DNA from: Scedosporium boydii | Lineage: Eukaryota > Ascomycota > Sordariomycetes > Microascales > Microascaceae | DNA length: 58,516 nt | Reading direction: 5' to 3' | Assembly: GCA_002221725.1 (NCBI GenBank) | Contig: NJFT01000246.1 | Span: 1 to 58,516, forward strand | Shown here: positions 47,376 to 58,503 of the stretch, piece by piece | Numbering within the stretch: position 1 is the first letter of the stretch | How the letters are laid out: the number at the start of each line of letters is the position of its first letter | The notes under the pieces: generated by a model | What the model saw: only the letters and a program-made list of their open reading frames with translations | Told to the model about the DNA's origin: nothing | Database searches by the model: none | Made by a program: the position numbers and the translations under genes

Positions 47376-47840
47376 TCAAGTAGCGCTACCTTCCCTCGTC
47401 GGCTTGATATACTCCGCAATCCTCCTCCCAACACCTCTCTGCTGCTCCGTCCGCTTCCCCGCTCTCCTGTCCGACTCAGCCGCCGAAGAAGACATGGACG
47501 CCAAGCTCGGCCTCTGCTTAACCGACGCAGAAGAGTACCCACTCCCATCGGTCGACGCTCCTCGTACGGAGCCGGACTTTAGGAGACTCGCCGCGTCATC
47601 CGTGGACATCGGGCCCTGTGTGGGGGTTGGGCGCGCTTGTGGATTTGGAGTCGTTGTCTGGACAAAGTCTTTCGCGGCGTGGCGGGGGACGTAGGCGGCC
47701 TTTGGGGCGGATTCGGAGGGTGGCGGACATGGTGGTGGAGGAGGAGGGGATGGGGGGGAGAAGCGGTTGGCGGGGGAGAGGGACCAGAAGCGGTCTTTGA
47801 AGGATTTTTTGGGACGGAGGGGTTGCGGAGGGGTGGGCAT
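47376..47840 (-). CDS. Small hypothetical protein, Pro/Ser-rich and basic
   Basis: Single exon, 154 aa, minus strand. I chose the ATG at 47840 (MPTPPQPLRPKKSFKDRFWSL) because upstream sequence is Pro/Ser-rich and without clear coding character; an in-frame Met at 47975 would add 45 residues. The protein has an N-terminal basic/aromatic segment, a run of eight or so prolines, AAYVPRHAAKDF (a motif I recall in other uncharacterised fungal proteins), a Ser-rich middle with possible phosphorylation sites and a basic C terminus (RRIAEYIKPTREG). No membrane segment or signal peptide. Function unknown. Confidence 0.6.
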   Translation of the reverse strand: MPTPPQPLRPKKSFKDRFWSLSPANRFSPPSPPPPPPCPPPSESAPKAAYVPRHAAKDFVQTTTPNPQARPTPTQGPMSTDDAASLLKSGSVRGASTDGSGYSSASVKQRPSLASMSSSAAESDRRAGKRTEQQRGVGRRIAEYIKPTREGSAT

Positions 47841-49240
47841 TTGGATGGTTTTGCTGAGTTGGAGCGTGGAGAGAGGTGAGGGTTTGGAGATGGGAGGAGA
47901 TGGCAGGGGTGTAAGAGAGGGGGATGAGGCTGAGATAATGATGGCAAGGACCCGTGGGACTGGGATATTTATCAATCTTTATGCCGGGAAGCTGTCAGCT
48001 CAGTCAAGATTAGATGCAAGGAACAAAGGCCCAAGGCAAAGAGCACATCCCACGCGCTCTATCTATGATCTATCCAATCCACCCACTCCATCAATCGGAC
48101 CATCCCATCTTCCTCTCCCCCCCTGTCAAGGCATGACCAGGCTCTCAACGCCCTATTCAGAAATCCGAGACCTCGAGGCCCTCGCCACTCGGGATTTTCT
48201 TCTAGACTTGGGAATTTGTCTCACTTTTTTTTGCCCGGTCTTGGACACCGAAAAAGGAAACATGGGCTAGTTCCCTCTTCGTCATCGCGGCTGACTGGGT
48301 GACATGCGTGCTGGATCTGACTGGATCGGGAGCGAGGTTCCGGCGCGGGCAGGGATTTTGGTCCAGCTGGTCGGGGAACCTATGAGGGGGTGAAGACGGG
48401 AGATGGCTACTTCGATAGTTTTGGCTGGGCTGAGGATTGGTGAGGAGACCTTGCTGGTGAGAGATGTCTTTGAGGGGCGTGTTTCTTAGTGACTTGGGAG
48501 AGGAATAATATTGCTTTATTTTTTCTTTTCTGCTAGGCAAATGGGGAATATTGAATGTGAAGGTGAACTATTGACTGGCTGGTGGAGTGCTGTATCAATA
48601 GACCACATCGAACGGGGAATAAGATACGGTTGCGGGTTCCTTTCTGGATAAGCGTACTCGGTGGCTGAATGGAAAAGAAAATGCAAAGGGCAGAACAGAA
48701 CTCTCATCGTCTCGTCTTCGGGAAGAGACGTGATCCGCGCGGTCCCAGCTCACATCTCACGCTTGATGTAGACGCGTCTGTACGAAGGGGTTATCAACAT
48801 AGGAGCCTTGCCCTTCGAGACCGATGGGAATTATGCCTCCTCCTCGCACCAAGGGGCCGTTAAGTGTACCACGAGGGACAATGAACTGGATCGGGAGGTC
48901 CCCGGGTGATGTCGTGGGGAGTCAAAGTAGCTCCCGGGAAGGGAACGAATGCCCATGGCCCAGAACGACCAGACACGCCTCTATAAAATACATCTATTTT
49001 GCGTTTTTGACCAAGCCAACTACATAGAAAGGAGATCTAATAACAAAGACCACTAATATACATACATACAACGTCCAGAAAAATGTGATACAGGCAGAGG
49101 GAGACGTCAATCACTCCGCATGCACTCGTTACTCCTCCCAAATGCAACGAAGTTAAAATCGCTGGAAAACCCGGCGCTTCCGTTTTCTGTTTTTTCTTCA
49201 TTAAGTAGGATTCTCCCATCACTGGGGCGCGTCCTGTTCA
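47841..49240. other. Intergenic region, no gene seen
   Basis: About 1.4 kb between the hypothetical gene's start and the 3' end of MIA40. It should contain the promoter of the former and the 3' UTR of the latter. Frames up to 112 codons here look non-coding. Confidence 0.5.
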
Positions 49241-50371
49241 TTAAGCCGACACCTGGGATTTCTTCTCCGCCTTCTTAGCCTTTACCGGAGCAGCTTCCGC
49301 CGTCTTGGCCTCGGGTTCGGCCTTCTTCTCCACGGGAGCAGGAGGAGCTGCCTCAAGCTCGGCGGGAGCGGGGACAGACTTGGCATCGACGACGGCAGTT
49401 TCGGGAGTTACGTTATCGGCAGCAGCGGGGGCATCGGAAGTGGCGGGTCGCTCACCACCCTCGGCTTCCTCGTCGTCCATCAGCTCGGCGCCGTAGACCT
49501 CGGGGTGAAGCCTAAAGCAGTCTTGCATACCCCTACATTTCATTGTTAGTCACCTATTCCACAAAAAAAATCCGCAACCGGGATAATGGGAAACATACTG
49601 GAACTTGTCGATGCAGTCCATGCCCTTAGGCTCCTCCTTGGAGTACACGAAGCAGCTAAACGCCGCCTTGAACTCCTCTCCGCAAGGTCCATGCGCCATA
49701 CCGCCCAAGCACGGGCAATCCCAGTTAATCTCGCCCGTCTCTGGGTCGAACGCACCCTGCTGTCCGGCCTCCTCCTCGAGAGCTTCGGGAGATCCCGGCG
49801 CAGCGGCACTACCAGGAGCAGCGGAACCATCCTCGCCATCACTCGTCGGCACGGCTTCGTCACCCTCTGTCGCGGCGGCCTGTTGCGTCGCAGCCTGTTG
49901 TGCCGCCTCCTTCTCGGCCTCGGCTTGCTTGGCGGCGGCTTCGCGGGCTTCTCGCTCCTTAGCGCGCGCTTCGATTTCCTTGCGCTTGCGGTCGATTACT
50001 TTGTCGACGGTTACTAGTTCTTCGTCGTTGAGGCCTTGGGGTGCGGGACTTGTTTGGGCTGTCGTGGTTTGATGTGTTAGTAGATTGCTACGTCTTCCCC
50101 GGATGCCAATATCTTTTTCTCCCTCTCATCGGGGGGTTACGGATTTGTAGAAAGGCAGAAACTCACGCGCAGGATCATCCGCAAAGAGTGGGCTCGTATT
50201 ATACCAATACAGCGCTGCCGCCGCCGCACCCCATCTCGCCGCAGACCCCTTCCACGTTGCCTTCTTGGGCGAAGCATTCGTCGAAACTGCCCTGCGAGGG
50301 AGTGCCACCGTCCGCCTCGTCGCGGCGTTTATCGTTACCGGCCGTAACCGGCGTAGCGGAGCGCGAAACAT
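49241..50371 (-). CDS. MIA40: Mitochondrial intermembrane-space import and oxidoreductase protein Mia40
   Basis: Three exons on the minus strand: 50371-50167, 50058-49599 and 49532-49241 (318 aa). It drives oxidative folding of small Cys proteins in the intermembrane space together with Erv1. Visible parts are an Arg-rich, acid-free presequence, a hydrophobic anchor ([18 protein letters not shown]), an acidic/Ala-rich coiled linker, and the core: the redox-active CPC in [16 protein letters not shown] and a twin CX9C pair ([11 protein letters not shown] and C-IDKFQGMQD-C). Intron 2 falls inside the second CX9C, and only the CA|G splice restores it, confirming the junction. The C-terminal Ala/Glu/Lys-rich extension is longer than needed for function. 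Confidence 0.95.
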
Positions 50372-51151
50372 TGTGTGTAGAAGTTATTAGCTCGTCGGAA
50401 AAAAGGGGGAGCGAGTGTATCGCTGGAGCTTGGTTGTCTCGTCGTGTCCGAAAATGACCCTGTGTTCGAATTGGGAACGGCAGACAGCGGAATGAGGGTG
50501 AATTGGCCTGTTTAAAGGAGGGTACGGGTCGGTTGGTCGCACATGTCGCGAGGTCGGGGGGGAAGATTTCGGAGCTTGTCGGTTTGGAGATTTTTCTGTC
50601 TTCCCGTTCCCGCTTAGAAATCAGTGATGCAGTAATCATGGTGATGCTTTTATCGGGGTTCGAACATGTCACGTGATTTAGCTGAGCGCCCATTCGGTCA
50701 GGGACTCAACGCTCAACTTCACCGAGGAGACAAGACCATCTCGGACACTAATCCTGGTCCTCCCTTCGAGAACTTTCAAAATATTACTCTATGGTTTCGC
50801 TTTTCCGATGACTGGGCGTCCCCAAGAAGCCTCGAAGTTGCCTAACATGACGGCGAGGCGGTGCGCGGGCTGACCCCAAGCTGAAGGTCGATTGCCCAAT
50901 GAAAGATGGCCGCACATCAAATACGTTGGCTGCCCAGCCTGGTCTGGTCATCCACGCCGCCAATCCCTCGCCGAGGGTTGTAAATGAGTTAAACCGACAG
51001 GGCAATGCTCATGTCTTCCGACAACCCTTTCGTGGCTCTTCGAGACAAATAAAACGGGCTCATTCAACTCCCTCACATCCCTCTACTCTCCCTGTAGGGA
51101 AGCGGCAACACGACCCTGGGATTTACCCCGCCTGAGGAACGGCCTCTCGAA
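50372..51151. promoter_or_regulatory. Divergent promoter (MIA40 / NACHT gene)
   Basis: About 780 bp between divergent start codons. It contains the palindromic TCACGTGA at 50670-50677 (CACGTG E-box, possible bHLH site) and no ORF of note. Confidence 0.5.
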
Positions 51152-54100
51152 ATGGAGCCAGTTTCCGCAGTTGGGCTTGCGTCATCCATTATCACCTTCG
51201 TCGAGTTCGCCTTCAAATTAGTCACGGGAGCCCTCGAAGTATACCGGTCCGTGGATGGCACGCTTGAGGAGAATGCCCGTCTCGAACGGGTCATCGGCGA
51301 TCTCAACTCCATCGTTGACGATCTTGGCAAGAAAGGGGGAGGCGGAAGCCGCTCAGAAAGAGCCATCAGAGACCTCGCCGTCGAGTGTCAGGCCGACGCC
51401 GAGCTTCTGGTGGACATCTTAAAGTCGTTGAAGGTGCCCGGCAGGCGAACGCTGTGGAAGAGTGTTACCGCGCAGTGGAAAGCTCTTCTTAAAAAGGACG
51501 AGATCACGGATCTCAAGGAAAGACTTCGAGAATACCGGAGTGAGATTATGCTCAATCTCATGCTTCTCCTTCGGTGAGATGCTCTCCACAGCCACCCACT
51601 GATCTTCCCAGCTAATAGGTCCATAATGTAGCGAGGACTGGTCAAGTGTAAGTCATCTTACCGACCGAATTGGAGACGAGTTCGACAATCTCAGAAGCGA
51701 GCTCGAACGAGTGAAGGAAGGCGTGGTGAAGGAAATCCAGTCATGCTCAGGCCCACATGCGCCAACGGATAAAGACGAACAGTCTCTGGAAAAGGTAAGC
51801 AAGATGCTGAAAGAACTGCATGCATCGGCTCGAGCGATTCCAGTGAAGCAGCGGATTCTTAGGCAACTTGTCTTCAACGAAATACATTGGCGTCGGGAGC
51901 AGATATATGCTGCAGACGACACAACTTGCGGATGGGTTTTTTGGGACTACGACGACGCAGCTAAGAATAATGAGAAAAACGATGTTCGTGTGGATTTAAG
52001 AGATGGCATCAATAGTCGGCCTGAGAAAAGACCGGAAGGCCTTCGGAAGAAAGCGAGCAGAAAAATTCGCAGCTGGCTTCGGGACGGGCACCACGTCCTA
52101 CACATTTCAGGAAAAGCTGGATCTGGAAAGTCGACTCTTATGAGATATATAGCGCGCCATAAGACCACCCAAGAAGATTTGAAGCAGTGGGCCGGGCACA
52201 AGACCTTGATCATAGCAGACTTTTATTTTTGGAATTCAGGCTCGGAGCTGCAGCGCTCACTCCAGGGTCTGTACAGATCGCTTCTTTTCGAAGTCCTGTA
52301 TTCCGCGCCGGAGCTGATTGCCGAAGTGTTCCCAAGGCAGTGGGGCCGTTTTCAGGCGGAAGTAGGCGACCGTCGAGTGGAACGCGTGGATTTTGGTGAG
52401 GAGCAGATCCGAGATGCCTTCGATATCCTTATCAACAGAACGGGGGAGGCTAGTGGGTATAAGTTCTGCTTTTTCATCGACGGGCTAGATGAGTACCATG
52501 GCGACATGATGGCGCATGAAGAGCTGGCGTTGAAGTTAAGTCAATGGGCCAAAGGGAGCGACATGAAAATTCTTACTAGCGCACGACCACAGCAGGATTA
52601 TTTGGATATCCTGGACTTCCCGACCACTATTCACCTCCACACCCTCAATCGGTCTGATATTGAGGCCTACTGCAAATCGCGGTTTGCAAGTGATCGTGTT
52701 GCCAGTAACACAGGGGATAAGTACGAGGATATAGTGTCTAAAATCTCTTCTTATGCGGAAGGCGTGTTTCTTTGGGCATACCTGGTCGTTAACAAACTTC
52801 TTGAAGCGATTCGTCAAGGAGATCCGCCGTGGGTCCTGCAGAGGAAACTAGACGAAACGCCGAGAGAGCTGAACAAACTATACACGGACTTACGAAACTC
52901 AATCGCAAGCCCCGTTGATCGCATGAGAGGCGATCGAATGCTCCTTCTAGCAGTCAAGAACCCTGTGTCGCCACATTTGAGCGCATTGGCATTCTCCTGG
53001 CTCGATGAGGGGGCTCTTGAGGACCCTGACTTTCTTTCAAACATGCCCTGCGACCCGTATAGCGGTAGAGAGGTCGTCGAGAGACATTCGCGCGTAGACA
53101 AGCTGATCTGCAGCCTCACCAAAGGGCTTCTAGAGTACTTGCCGAAGACATTCATCGCCATTACGAACCATGCCACTTACGAGGTATTCCAGACGCACAC
53201 CGTCTCCTTCTTCCACCGAACGGTAAAGGAGTACCTCCTGGAAAGCGAAGAAAGGATGGGAGAGCTGGAAGCTTCCTTTCCCGGATTCCGGGAAGCCGCC
53301 GTCTATGGAACCATCTTTGTCGCGGATTACGTTTTTGACCCGGCACGGCGTTGTGATGCGGATACCCACGACACCTCGCTCTCTGCTGTACTCCGTCGTC
53401 TAAGCCACCTAGGAACAGACGCCTTCCCATTTCTCGATAAACTCCGAAACATTTTGGACACGGCTTCCACCGCGGCCGCCTCCACCACCCGCGAGAAGCA
53501 GAGGGACCACGTCCTGCAGGGCTGTCGGGGTCCGTTGGAAGTGGGGATAAGAGGCGTGATGGAATTCGGCAAACATGGGTTAGAGTCGGTACAAACCCAA
53601 GCATATTTACTCTTCTTAGCGGCTCATAGAAGACCTCGACTAAAGCACGAGCTGCCGTTGGCCATGTACTTTCCCCTTCATGGCATCATCGGCGGCCTCG
53701 GCATGTTCGCCTGGCCGCCGGCATCATTTTTACATCGCGCGGCTCGCGAGAAACATCGCGCCTACGTTCTGGAAAAGTGCAGGGCCGATCCGCAACTGGT
53801 CCAAGCCGCCGATCTCAACTTTCTCATCTCGACCCTATCGCAGAGGGACGACGAATGGGATGAGGATATGTTCAGTTCGACCACGTGGCTCGGCGAAGCC
53901 AACTTGAACAGGCCGTTCTTGGTCTATTGGACCCTTTCGGATGATACTGAGGCGATACGAGAAGGGTTTCGCGTGCCGGTGTTCCTTGTAGCACTGATGT
54001 TTATACTCACACACCATTCTAACTGGGAAACGGTGAAGGTAAGGGGCCCGAACGAACCACTCTTCAAGACGACTAAGATTCTCTCTTTGTTCAACCGGCT

Positions 54101-54353
54101 CCGCGAACATGCGCGGAAGACTGGCAAATCCGCTCTGTCATCCCTAAGAAGCAGCGACACGGTCGTCGCGGATATGCTCGAGCACTACGAACATCGGATA
54201 GGACTCTGCAGCCTTGATGCCCTTTTCGAGCCCTCCGTTTCCCCTGATGACGTGAGGATTGGACTCTTTTCGGAGCCGATTCCTCAGAAGGGAGGTTGTC
54301 GGCATTGCGTGACTGGGCATGAGTGCGTCGGGATGTGGATTCGCTTATTTTGA
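51152..54353 (+). CDS. NACHT-domain STAND NTPase (fungal NLR-like)
   Basis: Two exons, 51152-51573 and 51632-54353 (1047 aa); the 58-nt intron GTGAGA..TAG keeps frame. The helical N terminus (PVSAVGLASSIITFVEFAF) is the type of N-terminal domain common before NACHT in fungal STAND proteins. The NACHT NTPase spans about residues 290-460 with Walker A GKAGSGKST (about 301) and Walker B FFIDGLDEY (about 421), plus sensor-like ILTSARP. A winged-helix region follows (FQTHTVSFFHRTVKEYLL). The C-terminal 300 residues carry no WD40, ankyrin or TPR repeats and end with a Cys/His cluster (CRHCVTGHEC). Such proteins act in heterokaryon incompatibility and innate-immunity-like sensing; the ligand is unknown. 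Confidence 0.9.
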
Positions 54354-54893
54354 GGCTCATTGAAGAGAACTGGCCTTACATCCTCCCCTTGGAGGAGTCC
54401 GGAGCAATTACGAGCGAGGTAAGGCATGTTGATGAATGGAATTGGATCAAAATATCCAGATGCATTTAGATGTACAGAGGAGATGAGTGCTTGTAAGCTT
54501 GGAGTGGGAAGCTCCTGCCGTTCCTGCCATTCCTGCCCTTCTGTCTCCGAGCTCCGGAGTTTAGCCTTGAACTCGACGATTTTCTTTTTTAGATAGCGAC
54601 GTTAGCGTCTGACGTAATTTGGCATTTTTTAGCGGCCAAAGTTTGGAGATTTGATGTGATGACGATTGTGAATGTGAAAGTGTGAATTAACTCTCGATCA
54701 TCTGTGGCATCCCGGAAAACAAAACATACTTTGCCTAGATACGATATCAACACATACCTCCTCACTTCTCGTCATGGAACAATAACACGCTCTTATTAAA
54801 CTTTTCTTTTCCCTTTTTTGGATATAATACGCTCATAGAAATCCATACGTTAACACCTCCGCCCCGCCAACCTTCCTCCATTTCTCACTCACG
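54354..54893. other. Intergenic region upstream of THI80
   Basis: About 540 bp holding the 3' end of the NACHT gene and the promoter of the thiamine pyrophosphokinase gene. Nothing in its sequence identifies a thiamine riboswitch here. Confidence 0.45.
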
Positions 54894-55877
54894 ATGACAC
54901 GCACCTTTGAGTGGGAGCTGGCATCCCTGCTCAAACCAAAGGACCCTACCAAAGCTGTGACGTTCGACCTCATTGTGTTGAACCAGCCGCTGAAGGACAC
55001 GCCGATTCTCCGGGCGCTATGGGAGGGAGGTAAGCTACCCCGCAATGTCCACATTGCTCTGTATATGATAGACCTTCCTTAGCTTTTTGGTGTGCTAATG
55101 AAGATCTACATAGCGAATGTACGTGTGGCGGCGGATGGAGGCGCAAATAGGGTGTACGAACTCGGGAAGGAGGCTGAGCGAAAAGGGGAGGAGAACATAT
55201 TTGTGAGGATCTTCCCGGGGCTACCTCTGCGCCCACCGTCTTCTCTTTCGGTTTTGCTTATTGGAGAGCGGGAATAGAACTCTCTTGGTGTAATAATAGG
55301 TGACCTAGACTCACTCAACGACGACTCCCGAGCGCACTTCTCATCAACCACACAAATCATCCACGACGAGGATCAAGAGTCCACGGATTTTGGAAAGGCA
55401 ATTGCGTGGTGTCGTCGCGCAACAGCAGCAGCCCCGGCCGAGTCACCGGTAGACATACTCGCGCTCGGAGGGGTAGGAGGGCGCGTGGACCAGGGCTTAA
55501 GTCAGCTACACCACCTTTTCCTGTTCCAGCCGGGATCCGGGTACGACGAGGGGAGGATCTATCTTTTGTCGGAGGAGTGCGTGACAATTCTGCTCAAGCC
55601 GGGAAAGCACATTCTTCGTGTCCGAGAGAAAAGTGAGGGGGAAGGAGGAGGAGGACGGCAAGAAGAAGTGTTCGGCAAGCATGTCGGGATTTTGCCCATC
55701 AAGGAGCCGAGCGTCATCACTACAAGGGGACTTGAGTGGGACGTTGAGGATTGGCCCACGAGTTTTGGGGGCCGGGTGAGTACGAGTAATCATGTACGGC
55801 CGGAGGTGGACACTGTTGAGGTCGAGACGTTGAAAGAAGTGCTCTTTACCATTGCTCTCAAGGACACACAGGCGTAG
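54894..55877 (+). CDS. THI80: Thiamine pyrophosphokinase
   Basis: Three exons: 54894-55029, 55114-55202 and 55278-55877 (274 aa). It makes thiamine diphosphate from thiamine and ATP in the cytosol. The family's motifs lie across the exons: FDLIVLNQPL, VRVAADGGANRVYEL (substrate/Mg site) in exon 2, GVIIGDLDSL (DxD-type metal site) at the start of exon 3, and LALGGVGGRVDQGLSQLHHL. The second acceptor is GAATAG at 55272-55277; a downstream AG would break the frame or lose the GDLDS motif. The C-terminal thiamine-binding domain includes a Gly/Glu-rich insert (EGEGGGGRQEE). Confidence 0.93.
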
Positions 55878-56183
55878 AGTAGAGTCAGAGAATATGGCGT
55901 TAAGAGAAGGGGACAAGGGCGCAGGAAGGTCGGGTTTGGGGTTGGAACAACTCAGCGAAGTGAGCGTTTCTGTTTGTTATTAATAGAAGAGGGCCGGAAA
56001 ACTCCGTAAACTCCGTTTTCCCACAATTTTGACTATCATTATCCATTATGTTCCGCCCAATGTGTTACACGCACTCGAGATATGCTCGCCAGAGCCTCTG
56101 AAGAAAAGGCCCAGAGCCATAACCCATCAATCACTCCTCCAAAGCAGCAAAAAGAAAGCCATCCACCCAGCGGTACAGGAAGC
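55878..56183. terminator. Convergent 3' intergenic region
   Basis: About 300 bp between the stop codons of THI80 (+) and BOS1 (-); it presumably holds both 3' UTRs. No other feature seen. Confidence 0.45.
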
Positions 56184-56921
56184 CTACCGCAAGAAGTGGA
56201 TGCAAAGCCAGCAGAACAGGAAGAACACAATCACGCCCGCTACAAAAATCCACTTATCCTCCCTCGCGCGGCGCTCGACCATCTTGATAGTATCCCCCGA
56301 GACACCGAGCGTATTCGCGACCGAATACAGCCTCTTCTGTGTATTCTTCATAATCTCCCTCTGCTGTCCCAAATCCCCCAGCACAGCCTGCCCCCTCGCG
56401 ATATAATCATCCAGCGCATTATTCGTACTCGCGAAGAAATCCTGCTCCCTCAACGCATGCGCCTCCCTCGCATCATCCCCGCTCCCGAGCGTCAACTGAC
56501 CACCCGCGCCATATCTCCTCGCGCTCGGCCCATCCGAAGTAGTAGCAGTCGACGCGTTAGCGTACGGGTTTTCGGGCGTGGCGTTGACGAAACCCCGCCG
56601 GCCCAACAACTCGCTCCGGTTCGCCTGCTGCGCGACTTCCTCCCTCTCGCGACGGACGGCCTCGACGCGGGCGCGGAAGTCGGCCAAGTCTTCGCGGAAG
56701 CGGCGGACGCGCTCGAGGGCTTCTTCTTGCTTTTTGGGCACGAGCTCTTGCCGCGCTAGGGCTTGGTAGTCGTCGATGGATTTGGTGAAGGAGGCGAGGG
56801 AGGCGGAGACGTTGCCGATTGTGGAGGCGGTGAGGAGGGCGGGTTGGGTGGAGTCGAGCTTGGAGAGGTCGTGCCGGAGGGCTTTGCTTTGGCGGAGGGT
56901 GGAGTTGTAGGCGACGTTCAT
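56184..56921 (-). CDS. BOS1: ER-Golgi v-SNARE Bos1
   Basis: Single exon, 245 aa, equal in length to yeast Bos1 (244). It is a Qb-SNARE for ER-to-Golgi vesicle fusion, working with Sed5, Bet1 and Sec22. The N-terminal half is helical with heptad character (ERVRRFREDLADFRARVEAVR). The conserved NPY-type segment ENPYANAS and an Asp/Gln-rich region precede the SNARE motif, whose central glutamine lies in LGDLGQQREIMKNTQKRL. The protein ends in a single membrane anchor (WIFVAGVIVFFLFCWLCIHFL) after a basic/acidic border. The start ATG at 56921 gives MNVAYNSTLRQSKALR, as in other Bos1 proteins. Confidence 0.95.
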   Translation of the reverse strand: MNVAYNSTLRQSKALRHDLSKLDSTQPALLTASTIGNVSASLASFTKSIDDYQALARQELVPKKQEEALERVRRFREDLADFRARVEAVRREREEVAQQANRSELLGRRGFVNATPENPYANASTATTSDGPSARRYGAGGQLTLGSGDDAREAHALREQDFFASTNNALDDYIARGQAVLGDLGQQREIMKNTQKRLYSVANTLGVSGDTIKMVERRAREDKWIFVAGVIVFFLFCWLCIHFLR

Positions 56922-57796
56922 GGTGGCGGTGGAGGGTTGTAGATCGGTCGGTTGTGAGGTTAGGCGACGGATTCAGGGGAGACGAGTTTGGTTATTGGTG
57001 AGGCGGGCGGCTTCTTCGTGCGCTTGGGTATGGATGTTCGAGATGGATGATTCGGGATGGCTGGTTACATAGAAGCTATATGTTCATTATGGACAGTATC
57101 GGGATGTTGGGAGTTGAGAAAGGGGAAGTGGCAGAAATAAGGAAGCCTGGAGCTAAAGAGCTGGAGAGAACACGATATCCAATCGAGAATCATTGGGTGG
57201 TGTTGCAGTTACCCAAAGTACGAAGGTACAGGATGCAGGTACTGAGGTACATCGGGTACAGGGTACAAGATAGGGTTGCACCTTCCATTGTCATCGACTG
57301 GCAGGTGTCACGCGGTGGCAGCTGCATTTTGGGCGGCAGTTCCCGTCACCAACATTCCTCCCAAGTCGCTCCGTCACTCCCTTCTTGCCTCCATTCTCAC
57401 CGGAGCCATAACAAAGCAGTGAATCTCAATGTCAAAAATACGAAACTGAAATGGAAAAATATTCTCTTATGCTCCATAATAGTTCTTCTTGAATGATACT
57501 GCATAGAAAACAGGCTGTCGCTCTTCCATGTCTTTGCCAATGCTGACGTGCTTGCGGTAAACTGGCAGGTCGACGATGCCCCGTTTCCATCTCAAATTCG
57601 GCCACCTGCTTTCTGCCTCTGCTAATCTGCTTCCAACGTGATTCGCCTCGCTCGGATGCCTCTCGATGGGAGCCGTTATTTCGCTCTTCCACCTATCGCC
57701 CGCCGAACACTACAAAGCTTACTGCTAAGAGTTGTGAGAAACATGGACCAGTGAACAGGAAGCGTAGAGCCAAAATGAAGATGAATGCTTACGAGA
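56922..57796. other. Intergenic region upstream of BOS1
   Basis: About 875 bp. It contains the BOS1 promoter and a stretch of GTAC-containing short repeats (57214-57272, for example GGTACAGGATGCAGGTAC). No supportable gene. Confidence 0.45.
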
Positions 57797-58016
57797 TTAC
57801 GACAAAATAGATGTAGCACGAAATGGTATAGCAAGATCAGGGAGCGGTGGTGATGATTGGGGGAAACCTTCTCCCCAACACCCCAGCTTCTTCAAAGCCG
57901 TCTCATAGAACATCGCCCTCGCCCTCGCCCTCGCCCCCACAATATCCAACATGCTCATCTCTGCCATCGCCCGGTTCCCCCACTCTACCGCCACCAAGAA
58001 ATCAACGCCCTAGTTA
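57797..58016 (-). CDS. Unidentified 3' exon (gene fragment, tentative)
   Basis: On the minus strand, an acceptor GCTAACTAG at 58017-58025 is followed by about 70 codons beginning GVDFLVAVEWGNRAMAEMS and ending at a stop at 57797. A GGGCGA hexamer repeat (57917-57940) encodes alternating Arg-Ala. The composition is protein-like in the first 45 codons, but I recognise no family. Upstream coding (towards the end of the window) is unclear, and the gene may continue past the contig edge or be a relic. Confidence 0.3.
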
Positions 58017-58503
58017 GCTAGCGGTCTAGTTGCCTCCAAGGCTTTGCTAATTCCCAGGCTGCTCATAAGAGCTGCATTCACGGGCTCCCCAAGGCCGCCG
58101 CGAGGAGGGGGTCCCGCTCTACTCTACACTTTGGCTACATTCTTCGACAACCGTCAGCTTTGTTGCCGTGGAGGCAACCGAACCACCACCGCCGCCATCT
58201 CCTGCAGCTACTTTGGAGCCGGCTGCCGGGCGAGTGCGCCAAAGTGGTTGAGAGGCTCAAACGGCGGCTTCCCGGAGGTCATGGGCCGGTCTGTGTGCGT
58301 GGGCTTCGTGGAGAGCGTCTGCTGAAGAATGCTGGACGCGCAGGACGCGGTGGAAGAGTGCCTCGTTGATAAGGTCCAGGGGGACTCGAAAGGGACTCGA
58401 AAATCCGGGAGAGAATATCTTTGTCCTTCAGGTAGCCTACGTCCTCAGCGGGCCCGATGTTTATGGAACGCCCTGCTGCAAGCTGCAGGCGGCGAAGGCG
58501 AAG
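58017..58503. other. Right-end sequence, coding content unclear
   Basis: On the minus strand short protein-like stretches occur (for example LINEALFHRVLRVQ around 58320-58370) in more than one frame, without a coherent exon chain. It may be the 5' part of the tentative gene at 57797-58016 or a relic. Confidence 0.3.

Noticed and set aside
54354..54893. Thiamine riboswitch upstream of the THI80 gene
   Set aside because: I looked for the conserved CTGAGA and thi-box-like elements before the start codon and in intron 1 and found no convincing pair.
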